A stretch of 42,880 nucleotides of DNA, from NCBI GenBank assembly GCA_001816385.1, contig MHBW01000011.1, positions 1-42,880 on the forward strand. The letters run 5' to 3'. The notes under the pieces were generated by a model, which saw nothing but the letters and a program-made list of their open reading frames with translations, did not search any database and was not told the DNA's origin. Source of the DNA: Candidatus Blackburnbacteria bacterium RIFCSPHIGHO2_01_FULL_43_15b. GTDB taxonomy: Bacteria > Patescibacteriota > Microgenomatia > UBA8517 > UBA10165. This document shows positions 16,150 through 24,790 of this stretch, piece after piece (position 1 is the stretch's first letter; the number at the start of each line of letters is the position of its first letter). The position numbers were made by a program, and so were the translations under genes.

Positions 16150-17157
16150 TTAGCGTTTAGCAATGCTTCGTTTGTATAGGTCTAAATTCTCTAATGCCGC
16201 ACCTGTCCCTTTGACCACACACAACAATGGATCTTCTGCCATGTGGGCTGGAACTCCTGTTTCTTCAACCATTAATCGGTCAAAATTGTTAAGCATACTT
16301 GTTCCGCCTGACATGGTTATGCCGCGTTCAATGATGTCTGATGCCAATTCCGGCGGAGTATCTTCCAAAACCCCCTTAACCGCACCAATAATCTGCAATA
16401 ACGTCGGCCTTATTGCCTCGGTAACTTCTGCTGCTGTCAAATTAATCGTTCTGGGCAAGCCCAAAACCTGATCTCGCCCAGAAACTTCCATTGTCGAAGA
16501 GCCATCTGGCGACTTTGTAGCCGATCCAATTCTTATCTTAACCAACTCTGCCGTCTGATCGCCAATTATCAAGTTATGTTTCTTACGGACATGGTTTGCT
16601 ATAGATTCATCTATTTTGTTACCCCCTACCCTTACAGATTTGTGAATAACAACACCGCCCAAACAAATAACTGCCGCTTCTGCCGAACCTCCTCCTATGT
16701 CCAAAATCATATGCCCCGAAGCGGCGGTGACCGGAATTTTGGCCCCAATGGCGGCAGCCAGCGGCTCATCAATCAAATAAGCAGTTCGGGCACCGGCTGA
16801 AAGCGTGGCGTCTAAGGCCGCGCGGCGCTCCACTTGCGTACAGCCGGCTGGCACGCAAACCATAACCTCCGGCCGCAAAAAAGAAAACCGCGGAGATACC
16901 TTGGCAATAAAATACCTCAGCATTGCCTCGGTTACTTGATAATCGGCGATAACTCCATCCCTCATCGGCCGCAAAGCGGTCAAGTTCTCAGGTGTTCGAC
17001 CAAGCATCCGCTTGGCTTCATTGCCAACAGCAATTACTCTATTTTCTTCAATAGAAACAGCAACAACCGTTGGTTCGTTAGCAGCCAATCCTTGCCCCGC
17101 TACCCAAACTAATGTATTTGCGGTACCCAAATCTATCGCTATTCGTTGACTTAACAT
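16150..17157 (-). CDS. mreB: Rod-shape determining actin homologue MreB
   Basis: MreB polymerises under the membrane and guides wall synthesis. The ATG at 17157 gives 335 aa starting MLSQRIAIDLGTANTLVWV, the phosphate-1 loop; the longer frame adds 15 hydrophobic residues and is not needed. Other signatures: VPAGCTQVERRAALDA, LIDEPLAAAIGA, phosphate-2 ILDIGGGSAEAAVICLGG, VGGNKIDESIANHVRKKHN and adenosine-site MSGGTSMLNNFDRLM. MreC, MreD, RodA or penicillin-binding genes are not adjacent. Confidence 0.96.
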   Translation of the reverse strand: MLSQRIAIDLGTANTLVWVAGQGLAANEPTVVAVSIEENRVIAVGNEAKRMLGRTPENLTALRPMRDGVIADYQVTEAMLRYFIAKVSPRFSFLRPEVMVCVPAGCTQVERRAALDATLSAGARTAYLIDEPLAAAIGAKIPVTAASGHMILDIGGGSAEAAVICLGGVVIHKSVRVGGNKIDESIANHVRKKHNLIIGDQTAELVKIRIGSATKSPDGSSTMEVSGRDQVLGLPRTINLTAAEVTEAIRPTLLQIIGAVKGVLEDTPPELASDIIERGITMSGGTSMLNNFDRLMVEETGVPAHMAEDPLLCVVKGTGAALENLDLYKRSIAKR

Positions 17158-17365
17158 ATTAAAATCACAAATCTCAAGCACCAAGATACAAACAAGCACC
17201 AAATCTAAAAAAATTACAAACTGTTTGGAATTTGTATATTTGAAATTTGTTTGTTTCTTGGAATTTATTACTTCTGACTCTTATTTATATATTTAGACAC
17301 ATTATTTTAGCCAACCCTTACCTCAGGCAGTATAGCATTCTGGCAAACTACCACAACGCTAAAAA

Positions 17366-17374
17366 TGGTATACT
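17366..17374 (+). promoter_or_regulatory. Extended -10 promoter for the PEGA protein gene
   Basis: TGG-TATACT ends 12 bases before ATG 17387, giving a transcript with almost no leader. The -35 region is weak. Confidence 0.5.
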
Positions 17375-17386
17375 TTCTACAGAATC

Positions 17387-18658
17387 ATGATTAAGCTCCG
17401 CATTCTTATCTTATTAATCACCATCGCGTTCGTTGTCGGCGCCGGCTACCTTGTTTCTTTAATCGCCCGCGGCTATCGCTTTGATTCTCAGACATTAAAT
17501 TTGCGCCCGCGCGGACTTTTTGTCGTTACCTCAGTCCCCAACGGCGCCCAGGTTTTAATAAACGGCAAGCTGGAATCGGCAACTAACGCAACTATTTCCC
17601 TGCCGCCCGACTCATACGATATTCAGCTTAAAAAGGATGGCTATTTGGTTTGGCAAAAACACGTAATTATCAAAAAGGAGGAAGTAACCAAAATTGACGC
17701 CTATCTTTTCCCCGCCGCACCTTCCCTTTCATCTTTAACCTTTACAGGCGCGACAAAACCCATCCTTTCTCCCGATAAAACCAAACTTGTGTACGGCATC
17801 CCGGATAGCGACAAAACTGATCCTGATAAAGTTGGTATTTGGGTGATGGACTTAGCCGATCTGCCAATTGGCTTTTCTCGAGAGCCCAGAAAAATATCTG
17901 ATCTTGATCCCGCAGAGCTCGACTGGCAATGGTCGCCGGACTCAAGGCAGATACTCATCAAAAAGGATACAAACTACTACGTTCTGGATATCTCTTCCCA
18001 AACTTTCCTTATTTCCCTGATTCCATTGACGCCCGAAAAACTCTCAGCAACCCTTATTAAGTGGCAGCAGGACCTGGGTAAAAAAACGGATGAAAACATG
18101 CGCGATCTTCCCCCCCCACTTGCCCAAGTTTTAAAAGACGCTCTTCTTTCTTTCTCTCCTGACGGTAACAAAGTACTTTACACTGCATCAAACGATGCCA
18201 CAATCCCCAACGGGCTCGTTTCTCCTCTTCCCGGATCCTCAACGCAAAAAGAAGAACGTAATATTAAAAAAGGCAACACTTACGTTTATGATCTAAAAGA
18301 GGATAGAAGCTTCCTCATATATAGCGGCACGGTTGCACCCGAAGTCAACTTGATCAAAGAAGCCTCCGTCTCCGCCGCAGCCACGACATCAGATCAACCG
18401 AAAAACCGAGTACCCATAAACCGAAAACCGTCCGCTTTTATTCGTTGGTTCCCCACATCAAACCATCTCATACTAGCTGAAAATAACAAAATAGCCATCA
18501 TGGATTATGATGGCACAAACCAGCAAACAATTTATGCCGGCCCTTATTCTTATCCCTACGCTGTGCCCTTCCCCAACTCATCCAGGCTTTTGATTTTAAC
18601 GAATTTGGGTGCCGGTCAAGACATCATTGGCAACCTCTATGCCATTAGTCTCAAGTAG
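17387..18658 (+). CDS. Membrane-anchored PEGA domain / TolB-like propeller protein
   Basis: 423 aa. One N-terminal membrane helix (residues ~5-27, uncleaved anchor likely), then a PEGA domain: LFVVTSVPNGAQVLINGK ... SLPPDSYDIQLKKDGY (about residues 43-90), a small beta-sandwich found in extracytoplasmic proteins. Beyond residue 120 come propeller-like blades with SPD motifs (ILSPDKTKLVYG, WQWSPDSRQILI, LSFSPDGNKVLYT, FIRWFPTSNHLIL). The role is probably binding at the cell surface; substrate unknown. It diverges from mreB and is followed by tRNA-Arg on the other strand. Confidence 0.8.
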   Translation: MIKLRILILLITIAFVVGAGYLVSLIARGYRFDSQTLNLRPRGLFVVTSVPNGAQVLINGKLESATNATISLPPDSYDIQLKKDGYLVWQKHVIIKKEEVTKIDAYLFPAAPSLSSLTFTGATKPILSPDKTKLVYGIPDSDKTDPDKVGIWVMDLADLPIGFSREPRKISDLDPAELDWQWSPDSRQILIKKDTNYYVLDISSQTFLISLIPLTPEKLSATLIKWQQDLGKKTDENMRDLPPPLAQVLKDALLSFSPDGNKVLYTASNDATIPNGLVSPLPGSSTQKEERNIKKGNTYVYDLKEDRSFLIYSGTVAPEVNLIKEASVSAAATTSDQPKNRVPINRKPSAFIRWFPTSNHLILAENNKIAIMDYDGTNQQTIYAGPYSYPYAVPFPNSSRLLILTNLGAGQDIIGNLYAISLK

Positions 18659-18662
18659 CTTG

Positions 18663-18735
18663 CGCCGCTGGAAGGAGTCGAACCCTCAACCTTACCCTTA
18701 GGACGGGTCTGCTCTATCCTTTGAGCTACAGCGGC
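18663..18735 (-). tRNA. tRNA-Arg, anticodon CCT
   Basis: A 73-nt cloverleaf on the minus strand: acceptor GCCGCTG/CAGCGGC, D-stem GCTC/GAGC, anticodon loop GTCCTAA giving CCT (reads AGG), T-loop TTCGACT with stem GAGGG/CCTTC, discriminator G. The anticodon stem has one mismatch at its outer pair. CCA is not encoded. Confidence 0.9.
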
Positions 18736-19021
18736 AAATTTAATTGTCGCAATTACTGAACGCAGTGCGAACCTACTTTGAACGAAACTGACCCGCCCCG
18801 CGGCTCCTCTTGACGGAGCAAGAGTACGGAGCCGCTCCCACCCCAGCCGCGCCTTCGGCGCGGTGAGCAGGCGGGCGAAAATTCCTTCCCCCCAACCCCC
18901 TTCCTTTTCGCCCGCCTGAATGCCTGCCCGCCAAAGTTTTAACGGCGGCGGGGACGGCCAGAATTTTTTGCGAGCGGACGGCGGGACCTCAAAATGGGTG
19001 GTAGGTGGGTCTAGAATAATA
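18736..19021. other. GC-rich hairpin-bearing spacer between tRNA-Arg and the accessory cassette
   Basis: Unlike the AT-rich gene that follows, this spacer is GC-rich. It has hairpins GCGGCTCC/GGAGCCGC (about 18798-18834) and CCGCGCC-TTC-GGCGCGG (about 18847-18863), then the left copy of the 33-bp inverted repeat (18956-18988). Confidence 0.6.
18956..18988. repeat. 33-bp inverted repeat, left copy
   Basis: It begins GGCCAGAATTTTTTGCGAGC and ends GGCGGGACC. Its exact reverse complement is at 22967-22999. The pair frames the HTH + large-protein cassette, and a serine recombinase gene starts 133 bases beyond the right copy. Confidence 0.9.
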
Positions 19022-22000
19022 TTACCTCGAACTTCTTATTCTTTCCATAACTTCCATTTCCTCTTTTGTCGACTTGCTTAGTTTATGGATAAATTTCACA
19101 CCATTTAAATCCAAATCTTCATATTGTCCTTCCGGGCTTAAACTACGACCTTTTATAACTGAATCATTGCCACCGCCTCTAGCCATCTTCGCCTTCATCG
19201 GTTCGGCAACTATTAAATCAACAAAAAGATTAAAATATCTGTCCATACTTGTATCGCCTTTGTATACAACGGTGTAGGTTGGTTCTAATAAAATAACTGG
19301 TTCTTCTTTTCGATCTTTTGTCATTTTAATTATAGATCGGGCAAGGCTTGCATTTAACAAATCCTGTTTAGGAATTCTATCTTTGGCTTCCTCAATGCCT
19401 CTTTCTTCGATTTCGTCTCTAATATCTTGCGACAATCTGTTTAAATCAACAAGATACGCGACTTTACAATTAGGATCCCCAACATATCCCATTAACTGAT
19501 TGGCATAACTTCCTTCGGCATAATGCTGGCAAGAGCTATTGCCAAGTGGATATTTACCGGCTTGCCACAACATTTGAGCGTTATCCGTAAAAATCATTGC
19601 AAGCCTCCTTTTTTCTCCAAAATCAATTTTCTCCTTCAAGATAAATTCAACATTGCTGATATCTTGGACTAACGGGCTGTCTTTGAAATATTTTTTGAGC
19701 CTTTCCAAAACGCTTGTTATTGTTTCTCCACCTTTTTTGCCTTCCTTCTCAGCCATTCTATTGGTGGCTATCAACTTATTTGATAAATCCAGCAGGCGTA
19801 ATAAATCAATAGTGGATTTTAGTTCTTGCCTTTTTTGATAAAATTGTTCCAGATTTTTAGCATTGTTTTTATCAAGTTGGTATTCCCCCCAGATATCGGA
19901 ATTTAGTGCGTTTTGATAATTTTCTTCTACTTCCCTTGTTTTTTGCTCGATTGCCTGTCTCATTTCTGAAGTAAAAAGTTCATCAGCAGTCATTTTTTTC
20001 TGATCTTCCAGTCTTGAGTAATTACTTTCTAATACTTTTCTTAATTCTGCGGGTAAATAAGCGGAAATAAAGCCAACAGTATTTTTTATTTTTGATGACG
20101 GCGTGATTTCGGCACTTGCTGACAAAATCAATTCAATTCCTTGCCTAACTCGCGACAAGTTGTTGAAATTTATTATGGCGTCAATGCTTCTCGCGTCAGA
20201 AGAAATGTTTTTTATTTCACTATCAATTATTTCTGATTGCCTATCCGGTGTTTTTGCCATTTCAGTGAATATCGCTTCAAGCGTTTTTGAAATAAATTCA
20301 TTTTTGTTTTGCCCCATTTCCGGGTTAAAAATATGCCTGTGTTGTAAAACCGCTTCTTGTAAAATATGCTGAATCTGCTTTGGTTTGTCCGAACCTGTTT
20401 CGGCAACCATAATATCGCCAATCTCTGAAAAATAATCGCCCCTCCATATTTCAAGTTGTTCTTCGGACAAATGACCTACTTGATTTTTAACCCCCTCGTT
20501 CTTTAAGTCATAACGCCAATTTTTCCAGCCTCCTACTGTGTCAATATTTGCTACTATTTCAGCGACATATTCTTTAAGCGAAGGGAATCGTCCAAGATAA
20601 GTACAAATTGGTTCCAGATCACCCCATTCTTTTCCAATCGCCTCGATTTTTTCAGCGGTAATATTCTCGTTAGGCAGAATTTCTTGGAATTTTCTAGTTG
20701 CTACTTCTTTGACTAGAGAAACCAACTCATTTAAATTTTTTGCTTCTTTGGAAAATATTTCTGAAATTTCAGGCGGTAATTGTTTTCCCCGCGACTGTTC
20801 TTCGTAATCTTCATCACGGTCATACTGATCATCATCAGACTGATAGCTTTTTATTTTTTCAATTCTATTCAAAAAAACAATCCTTCTTAGCAATTCGGAC
20901 AAGGAATCCGCATCTTGTTTGGAGCCAAAATCAATAGTTGCTAATTTTTCGCCTAACAATTTTAGGATTTGAGTATCAGTTTCCAAAACATTTGTTATTC
21001 CATAAAGCAGGCTGTCTTTCTTGCTACTTTCTTTTCGTATATTGGAAAAAAGTTTTTGAAATTTATCTAATAGTCCTTCGCTTTCGCAAGCCCAATCCAG
21101 TTCCAATACTTGCAGAAAAACATTTTGAGGAATATTGCTGTATTTTTCGCTCCATGTTTTGTATAACGGAAAAATAGAGAGATCAAAACCTTTTAAAATT
21201 GATAGGGATTTAAGGGATTTATCTCTCAACTCTTTACTGGGAATTTTTTGAATTTCTCCAATAAACTGCATATCATGCCAATCGGCTTGTTTTGGCGAAG
21301 TAGAATAAAGCCACGCATGGAGATTTTCCTTAAGTTGACTATTTAGAAAGCCGCTGTCGTTTCGCAATAATTTTTTCAAAACGGCATATTTGATCGTAGA
21401 ATCGATATTTTCATTAAATACTAAGCCGAAAAGCGCGCGGTTTGAATCGGAATTATCCAATCGCATAAGCGTATAAAACGCACCTTCTTGAAGCGGATCG
21501 AGTCCCCATTTTGAATCGGCGATTTCTTTTTGTTTTGCTCTTGCTGAAATAATTTCCGAAAATTCCTGACCGACGCTTGCTTCGCCATTTTTTGTCAAAC
21601 CCGCCAAAATATCAAAAGCCTTCCGTCGTTCTGCAAAGGGCAGTTCATTATTTTTTGTTATCTCTTTTTGCTCGGCAAAAAATTCTTGGAAAATTGGTTC
21701 ACATTCGGAAAAATGAGATTTTAATTTAATAACCAAGTCCCATTTCCTCTCATTTATATAACCTGTGTATTGGGTTTTGACGAATTCCGTTATATCTAAA
21801 TCAGGCAAAAACTTTTCCTTTATTTTTTCTATACTATCTTTGTTTCCTCTTTCAAAGTTGGCGAGCAACGCCTGTTCTGCTAAAGCCACATATTCCGGAC
21901 TCAACAGCTTTTCGTCAGAAATTGAAAATACTTCTTGAATTTTAACTACATTATTAACATTGCCGGATTTTAAATTATTCAATATTAAAACATGAGAAGT

Positions 22001-22552
22001 TTCCGCAAAGGACTGATCATCGATGTTAAACTTTCTTTTGATATCCAAGGCTTTTCGCAAATCTTTATCCGCGGGGCAATAACTGCTTACATAATTTCCG
22101 ATTTTTAAAATAACCGCCTTTTTTGCTGCCTCTTGAAATTCAGGCTGAGTGTAAACTTCACCTGAAACAGAAAGATTAGACGCGATATCTTCCATTTCTT
22201 TTAAATCTGCTGAACTCAATGTTTTTAGCATTGCCTTTTTAGCTTCTTCTTGAAGTTTAGGGTCAGCTTCCAGCTCACCGGCAGGAATATTGAATTTCTG
22301 TTGAATCGAGCGAGCATTTCGCAATGATTCTTCGGCATATCTACTATCATACGAGTCGCCACCAACTCGCGAAAGAAATGATTCTAATTTTGATTTTGCC
22401 TCTTGTTTTGCTTTTCCAAAATTTTCTTTCTTAACCAAATTATAGGCGGCGGTATAATCCTCGCCAGTGCCTTTAGGGCCAATAATATCTTTTAATCTAT
22501 TGGCCTCTTTCTGTGCTTTTTCTAAATTGTATGGTTTAAAATTTTCAGGCAT
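19022..22552 (-). CDS. 1,176-aa alpha-helical repeat protein of unknown function
   Basis: With the ATG at 22552 (one base after the HTH gene's stop) the protein begins MPENFKPYNLEKAQKEANRL; the longer frame adds 11 residues inside the HTH gene. The sequence is highly helical and charged. The first ~280 residues hold repeats of roughly 45 residues, with a recurring K-x-x-F-x-I core (SIQQKFNIPAGEL, DIKRKFNIDDQSF, KIQEVFSISDEKL, KIKEKFLPDLD). An acidic low-complexity spot lies near residues 585-600. The last ~200 residues look like a separate compact domain with conserved-looking YPLGNSSCQHYAEGSYANQL, ARSIIKM and PVILLEPTYTVVYKG. I do not recognise a family. No signal peptide or membrane helix. 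It lies in a cassette framed by inverted repeats. Confidence 0.75.
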   Translation of the reverse strand: MPENFKPYNLEKAQKEANRLKDIIGPKGTGEDYTAAYNLVKKENFGKAKQEAKSKLESFLSRVGGDSYDSRYAEESLRNARSIQQKFNIPAGELEADPKLQEEAKKAMLKTLSSADLKEMEDIASNLSVSGEVYTQPEFQEAAKKAVILKIGNYVSSYCPADKDLRKALDIKRKFNIDDQSFAETSHVLILNNLKSGNVNNVVKIQEVFSISDEKLLSPEYVALAEQALLANFERGNKDSIEKIKEKFLPDLDITEFVKTQYTGYINERKWDLVIKLKSHFSECEPIFQEFFAEQKEITKNNELPFAERRKAFDILAGLTKNGEASVGQEFSEIISARAKQKEIADSKWGLDPLQEGAFYTLMRLDNSDSNRALFGLVFNENIDSTIKYAVLKKLLRNDSGFLNSQLKENLHAWLYSTSPKQADWHDMQFIGEIQKIPSKELRDKSLKSLSILKGFDLSIFPLYKTWSEKYSNIPQNVFLQVLELDWACESEGLLDKFQKLFSNIRKESSKKDSLLYGITNVLETDTQILKLLGEKLATIDFGSKQDADSLSELLRRIVFLNRIEKIKSYQSDDDQYDRDEDYEEQSRGKQLPPEISEIFSKEAKNLNELVSLVKEVATRKFQEILPNENITAEKIEAIGKEWGDLEPICTYLGRFPSLKEYVAEIVANIDTVGGWKNWRYDLKNEGVKNQVGHLSEEQLEIWRGDYFSEIGDIMVAETGSDKPKQIQHILQEAVLQHRHIFNPEMGQNKNEFISKTLEAIFTEMAKTPDRQSEIIDSEIKNISSDARSIDAIINFNNLSRVRQGIELILSASAEITPSSKIKNTVGFISAYLPAELRKVLESNYSRLEDQKKMTADELFTSEMRQAIEQKTREVEENYQNALNSDIWGEYQLDKNNAKNLEQFYQKRQELKSTIDLLRLLDLSNKLIATNRMAEKEGKKGGETITSVLERLKKYFKDSPLVQDISNVEFILKEKIDFGEKRRLAMIFTDNAQMLWQAGKYPLGNSSCQHYAEGSYANQLMGYVGDPNCKVAYLVDLNRLSQDIRDEIEERGIEEAKDRIPKQDLLNASLARSIIKMTKDRKEEPVILLEPTYTVVYKGDTSMDRYFNLFVDLIVAEPMKAKMARGGGNDSVIKGRSLSPEGQYEDLDLNGVKFIHKLSKSTKEEMEVMERIRSSR

Positions 22553-22553
22553 A

Positions 22554-22769
22554 TTATTTTCTAAATAAATTCTCAATAGAAACACCGAGGGCTTTGGCTA
22601 TTCGTTCAAGTGTATCTACTGTTGGATTGGGGTTTTCCCCTGATTCTATTTTCACAATTGTATTATAAGCAACTTCCGCCTCTTTTGATAGGCGGTCTTG
22701 AGAGAGATTCTTCTCTTTTCTGTATCGTCTTATGTTTTTTGCGATTGTGGATAATTTCTTGTTTGACAT
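22554..22769 (-). CDS. Xre-type helix-turn-helix regulator
   Basis: 71 aa, nearly all HTH_3 domain: IRRYRKEKNLSQDRLSKEAE, then VAYNTIVKIESGENPNPTVD and LERIAKALGVSIENLF. This is the Cro/C1 fold. It directly precedes the 1,176-aa protein gene (stop one base before that ATG), so they are one operon and it likely regulates both. Two inverted half-sites lie upstream at 22778-22792 and 22840-22852. Confidence 0.88.
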   Translation of the reverse strand: MSNKKLSTIAKNIRRYRKEKNLSQDRLSKEAEVAYNTIVKIESGENPNPTVDTLERIAKALGVSIENLFRK

Positions 22770-22777
22770 TTGCCTAG

Positions 22778-22852
22778 TTTGGTAATACTATTAAAATAGG
22801 TATCAAGGTTGTTGCCTGCTGTAAACTTTATGCTCAATATAATAGTACCAAA
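22778..22852. promoter_or_regulatory. Candidate operator pair for the Xre-type regulator
   Basis: TTTGGTAATACTATTAA (from 22778) and TAATAGTACCAAA (22840-22852) are inverted copies (TTTGGTA-(A)-TACTATTA versus TTTGGTACTATTA). On the minus strand TTGATA lies between the two copies, compatible with a -35 element, so a bound regulator could close the promoter. Confidence 0.45.
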
Positions 22853-22966
22853 TAAACTAAAGATGGTCAAAAGTTTTTCAACATTAGGGAGTAGAATTTC
22901 AAAAACGCGCGCACGGGAGGGTGGGGCAAGCGTTTTTTCCTCTTTTGTTTTCGGGTTTCTTTTTTT

Positions 22967-22999
22967 GGTCCCGCCGTCCGCTCGCAAAAAATTCTGGCC
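22967..22999. repeat. 33-bp inverted repeat, right copy
   Basis: Exact reverse complement of 18956-18988, with no mismatch in 33 positions. Outside both copies, at different distances, a further shared TCAGGCGGGCGAA can be read in the same outward direction. Confidence 0.9.
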
Positions 23000-23131
23000 G
23001 TTTAATCAGGCGGGCGAAGCCCGCAACAAAACAAATGTTTTGTATCCAATTTTTTCCTTTCCGCCTTCGGCGGAATGCGAAGCCAGTTTTTAATCCCGCG
23101 CTTTACCGCCAAAGGCGACTAACAACAAAAT

Positions 23132-24790
23132 ATGACAAAATACTTTCTCTACGCAAGAAAATCTACCGAGGACGAGGAACGCCAAGTGATGAGCATTGAA
23201 GCCCAGCTCGCGGAGTTGGCGGAATTTGCCAAGCGGGAAAACATTGAAATTGCCGAAACTTTTATTGAAAGCAAAAGCGCAAAGAAGCCGGGGCGAGAAG
23301 TGTTTAACGAGATGATGAGCAAGGTGCAAGAGAGTAAAGCTCCAGTTGGACTTCTCGCGTGGCATCCGGATCGCCTCGCCCGCAATAGCGTTGATGGCGG
23401 TTTGATAATCTACTCCATAGACACCACTAAAATCGCTTCTTTGCGCTTCCCCACATTTTGGTTTGAGCCAACTCCGCAAGGGCTTTTTATGCTTCAAGTC
23501 GCCTTTGGCCAATCAAAATATTATTCCGACAATTTGTCGGAAAACGTAAAGCGCGGGATTCGCCAAAAACTCAGGCGCGGAGAGTGGCCCGGCCTTGCGC
23601 CGTTCGGGTATGTGAATAATCCCAAAACAAGAACGATTGAGCCAGACGCAACAAAAGTACGAGTGATAAAGAAAGCATTTGAGGAATACGCGCAAGGCCG
23701 TCATACACTTTTATCTTTAGGCGAACGCCTGAGTTTTTGGGGCGTGGTGAGCGGGACCGGAAAACCGCTTTGCAAGGCAACACTTCAAAGAATGCTTACA
23801 AACAAGGTATATCTCGGCTTAATCGTCCATAACGGCGAAACTTACGAGGGCGGTTTTCCGGCAATTGTTTCCAGAGCGACTTTTGAGAAAGTGCAAGAGG
23901 TGCTAAAGAACCGAGCCAAGCCGCGCCATTCTAAGAAACGGCACAACTTCCCATTCACCGGACTACTCACTTGTGGTGAGTGCGGCGCGGCCATTACCGC
24001 ACAATACGCGCATGGACACGGCGGCACTTACAAATACTACCGTTGCACCAAACGGCTTGGCTCGTGTTCGCAAAGTTATCTGCGCGAGGACCTGCTCACC
24101 GAACAGCTGAAAGAGGAAATCTCAAAAGTCGCTCTTTGCGAAGACTGGAAAGAAAAAATGTTGGCGCAAGTGGAAATGTGGGAAAAAGAAAATATCCAGT
24201 CTTCGCAATCTTTCGCCCAAAATCTGGAAAAGGAAATCAAAGAAACAGAAGGAAAGCTCGATAGATTGGTAAACGCCTTTTTGGACGGAAGCATTGAAAA
24301 AGAAACTTATCTCGCCAAAAAGGACGAACTTATCACCACCAAAACAGACCTCCAGCGAAGGAAGTCTGATTTTGGGCGAAAGGGAAACAATTGGATCGAA
24401 CCTTTGCGCGAATGGATTTTAACCGCTCACCACGCCGAAAAACTGGCTTTGTCCAACGAATTTGATGAAATCAAATCGTTGGTGGAAAAAATTGGAACGA
24501 ACCGCCGTTTGCTTTCCCAAAAAACTGAATTTGAATTCGTCCGACCGTACGATTTAATTCCGAAATACAGGGCTTTTTGCGAAGCGAGACCCGCCGAAGG
24601 CGGGGCGAGCGAGCAACAAAACGCCTCTGAATTTGAAAAATGTCTGAATTGGTCGGGGTGGGTGGAATTGAACCACCTACTTCTCGCACCCGAAGCGAGC
24701 GGTCTACCGATGACCTACACCCCGATAAAGCCATTTTACCACACAAAAGTGCTAGCTACTTTTGGTACTCAAAGAGTTCATGTTCTTTAA
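23132..24790 (+). CDS. Large serine recombinase (integrase/invertase)
   Basis: 552 codons. The N-terminal resolvase domain has YARKSTEDEERQ (catalytic Ser in R-K-S) and LAWHPDRLARN with catalytic Arg residues. The recombinase domain follows (GYVNNPKTRTIEPDA ... LQRMLTNKVYLGLI), then a zinc ribbon (LLTCGECGAAI ... YRCTK) and a coiled coil (about 330-430). Large serine recombinases cut and join DNA between two attachment sites. The last ~45 codons read antisense through tRNA-Pro (24653-24724) and overlap ndk, so the natural C-terminus was probably different before integration, or the true protein ends in unstructured sequence. GC content is visibly higher than in the cassette to its left. Confidence 0.9.
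   Translation: MTKYFLYARKSTEDEERQVMSIEAQLAELAEFAKRENIEIAETFIESKSAKKPGREVFNEMMSKVQESKAPVGLLAWHPDRLARNSVDGGLIIYSIDTTKIASLRFPTFWFEPTPQGLFMLQVAFGQSKYYSDNLSENVKRGIRQKLRRGEWPGLAPFGYVNNPKTRTIEPDATKVRVIKKAFEEYAQGRHTLLSLGERLSFWGVVSGTGKPLCKATLQRMLTNKVYLGLIVHNGETYEGGFPAIVSRATFEKVQEVLKNRAKPRHSKKRHNFPFTGLLTCGECGAAITAQYAHGHGGTYKYYRCTKRLGSCSQSYLREDLLTEQLKEEISKVALCEDWKEKMLAQVEMWEKENIQSSQSFAQNLEKEIKETEGKLDRLVNAFLDGSIEKETYLAKKDELITTKTDLQRRKSDFGRKGNNWIEPLREWILTAHHAEKLALSNEFDEIKSLVEKIGTNRRLLSQKTEFEFVRPYDLIPKYRAFCEARPAEGGASEQQNASEFEKCLNWSGWVELNHLLLAPEASGLPMTYTPIKPFYHTKVLATFGTQRVHVL
24653..24724 (-). tRNA. tRNA-Pro, anticodon CGG
   Basis: 72-nt cloverleaf on the minus strand: acceptor CGGGGTG/CACCCCG, D-stem GGTC/GACC, anticodon stem CTCGC/GCGAG with loop TTCGGGT (anticodon CGG, reads CCG), T-stem GGTGG/CCACC with loop TTCAATT, discriminator A; all stems pair. 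CCA is not encoded. It lies wholly within the recombinase reading frame on the opposite strand. Confidence 0.93.

Larger units (their letters stand above)
22770..23131. other. Divergent regulatory spacer between the HTH cassette and the recombinase
   Basis: The left half is AT-rich and carries paired TTTGGTA-type sites. The right half is GC-rich, with the right 33-bp inverted repeat (22967-22999), GGCGGGCGAAGCCCGC (about 23010-23025) and CCGCCTTCGGCGG (about 23061-23073). No gene seen. Confidence 0.55.

Noticed and set aside
18736-19021. Attachment-site duplicate of tRNA-Pro near tRNA-Arg
   Set aside because: I found no shared run between the tRNA-Pro region and the left side of the accessory block beyond general tRNA features.
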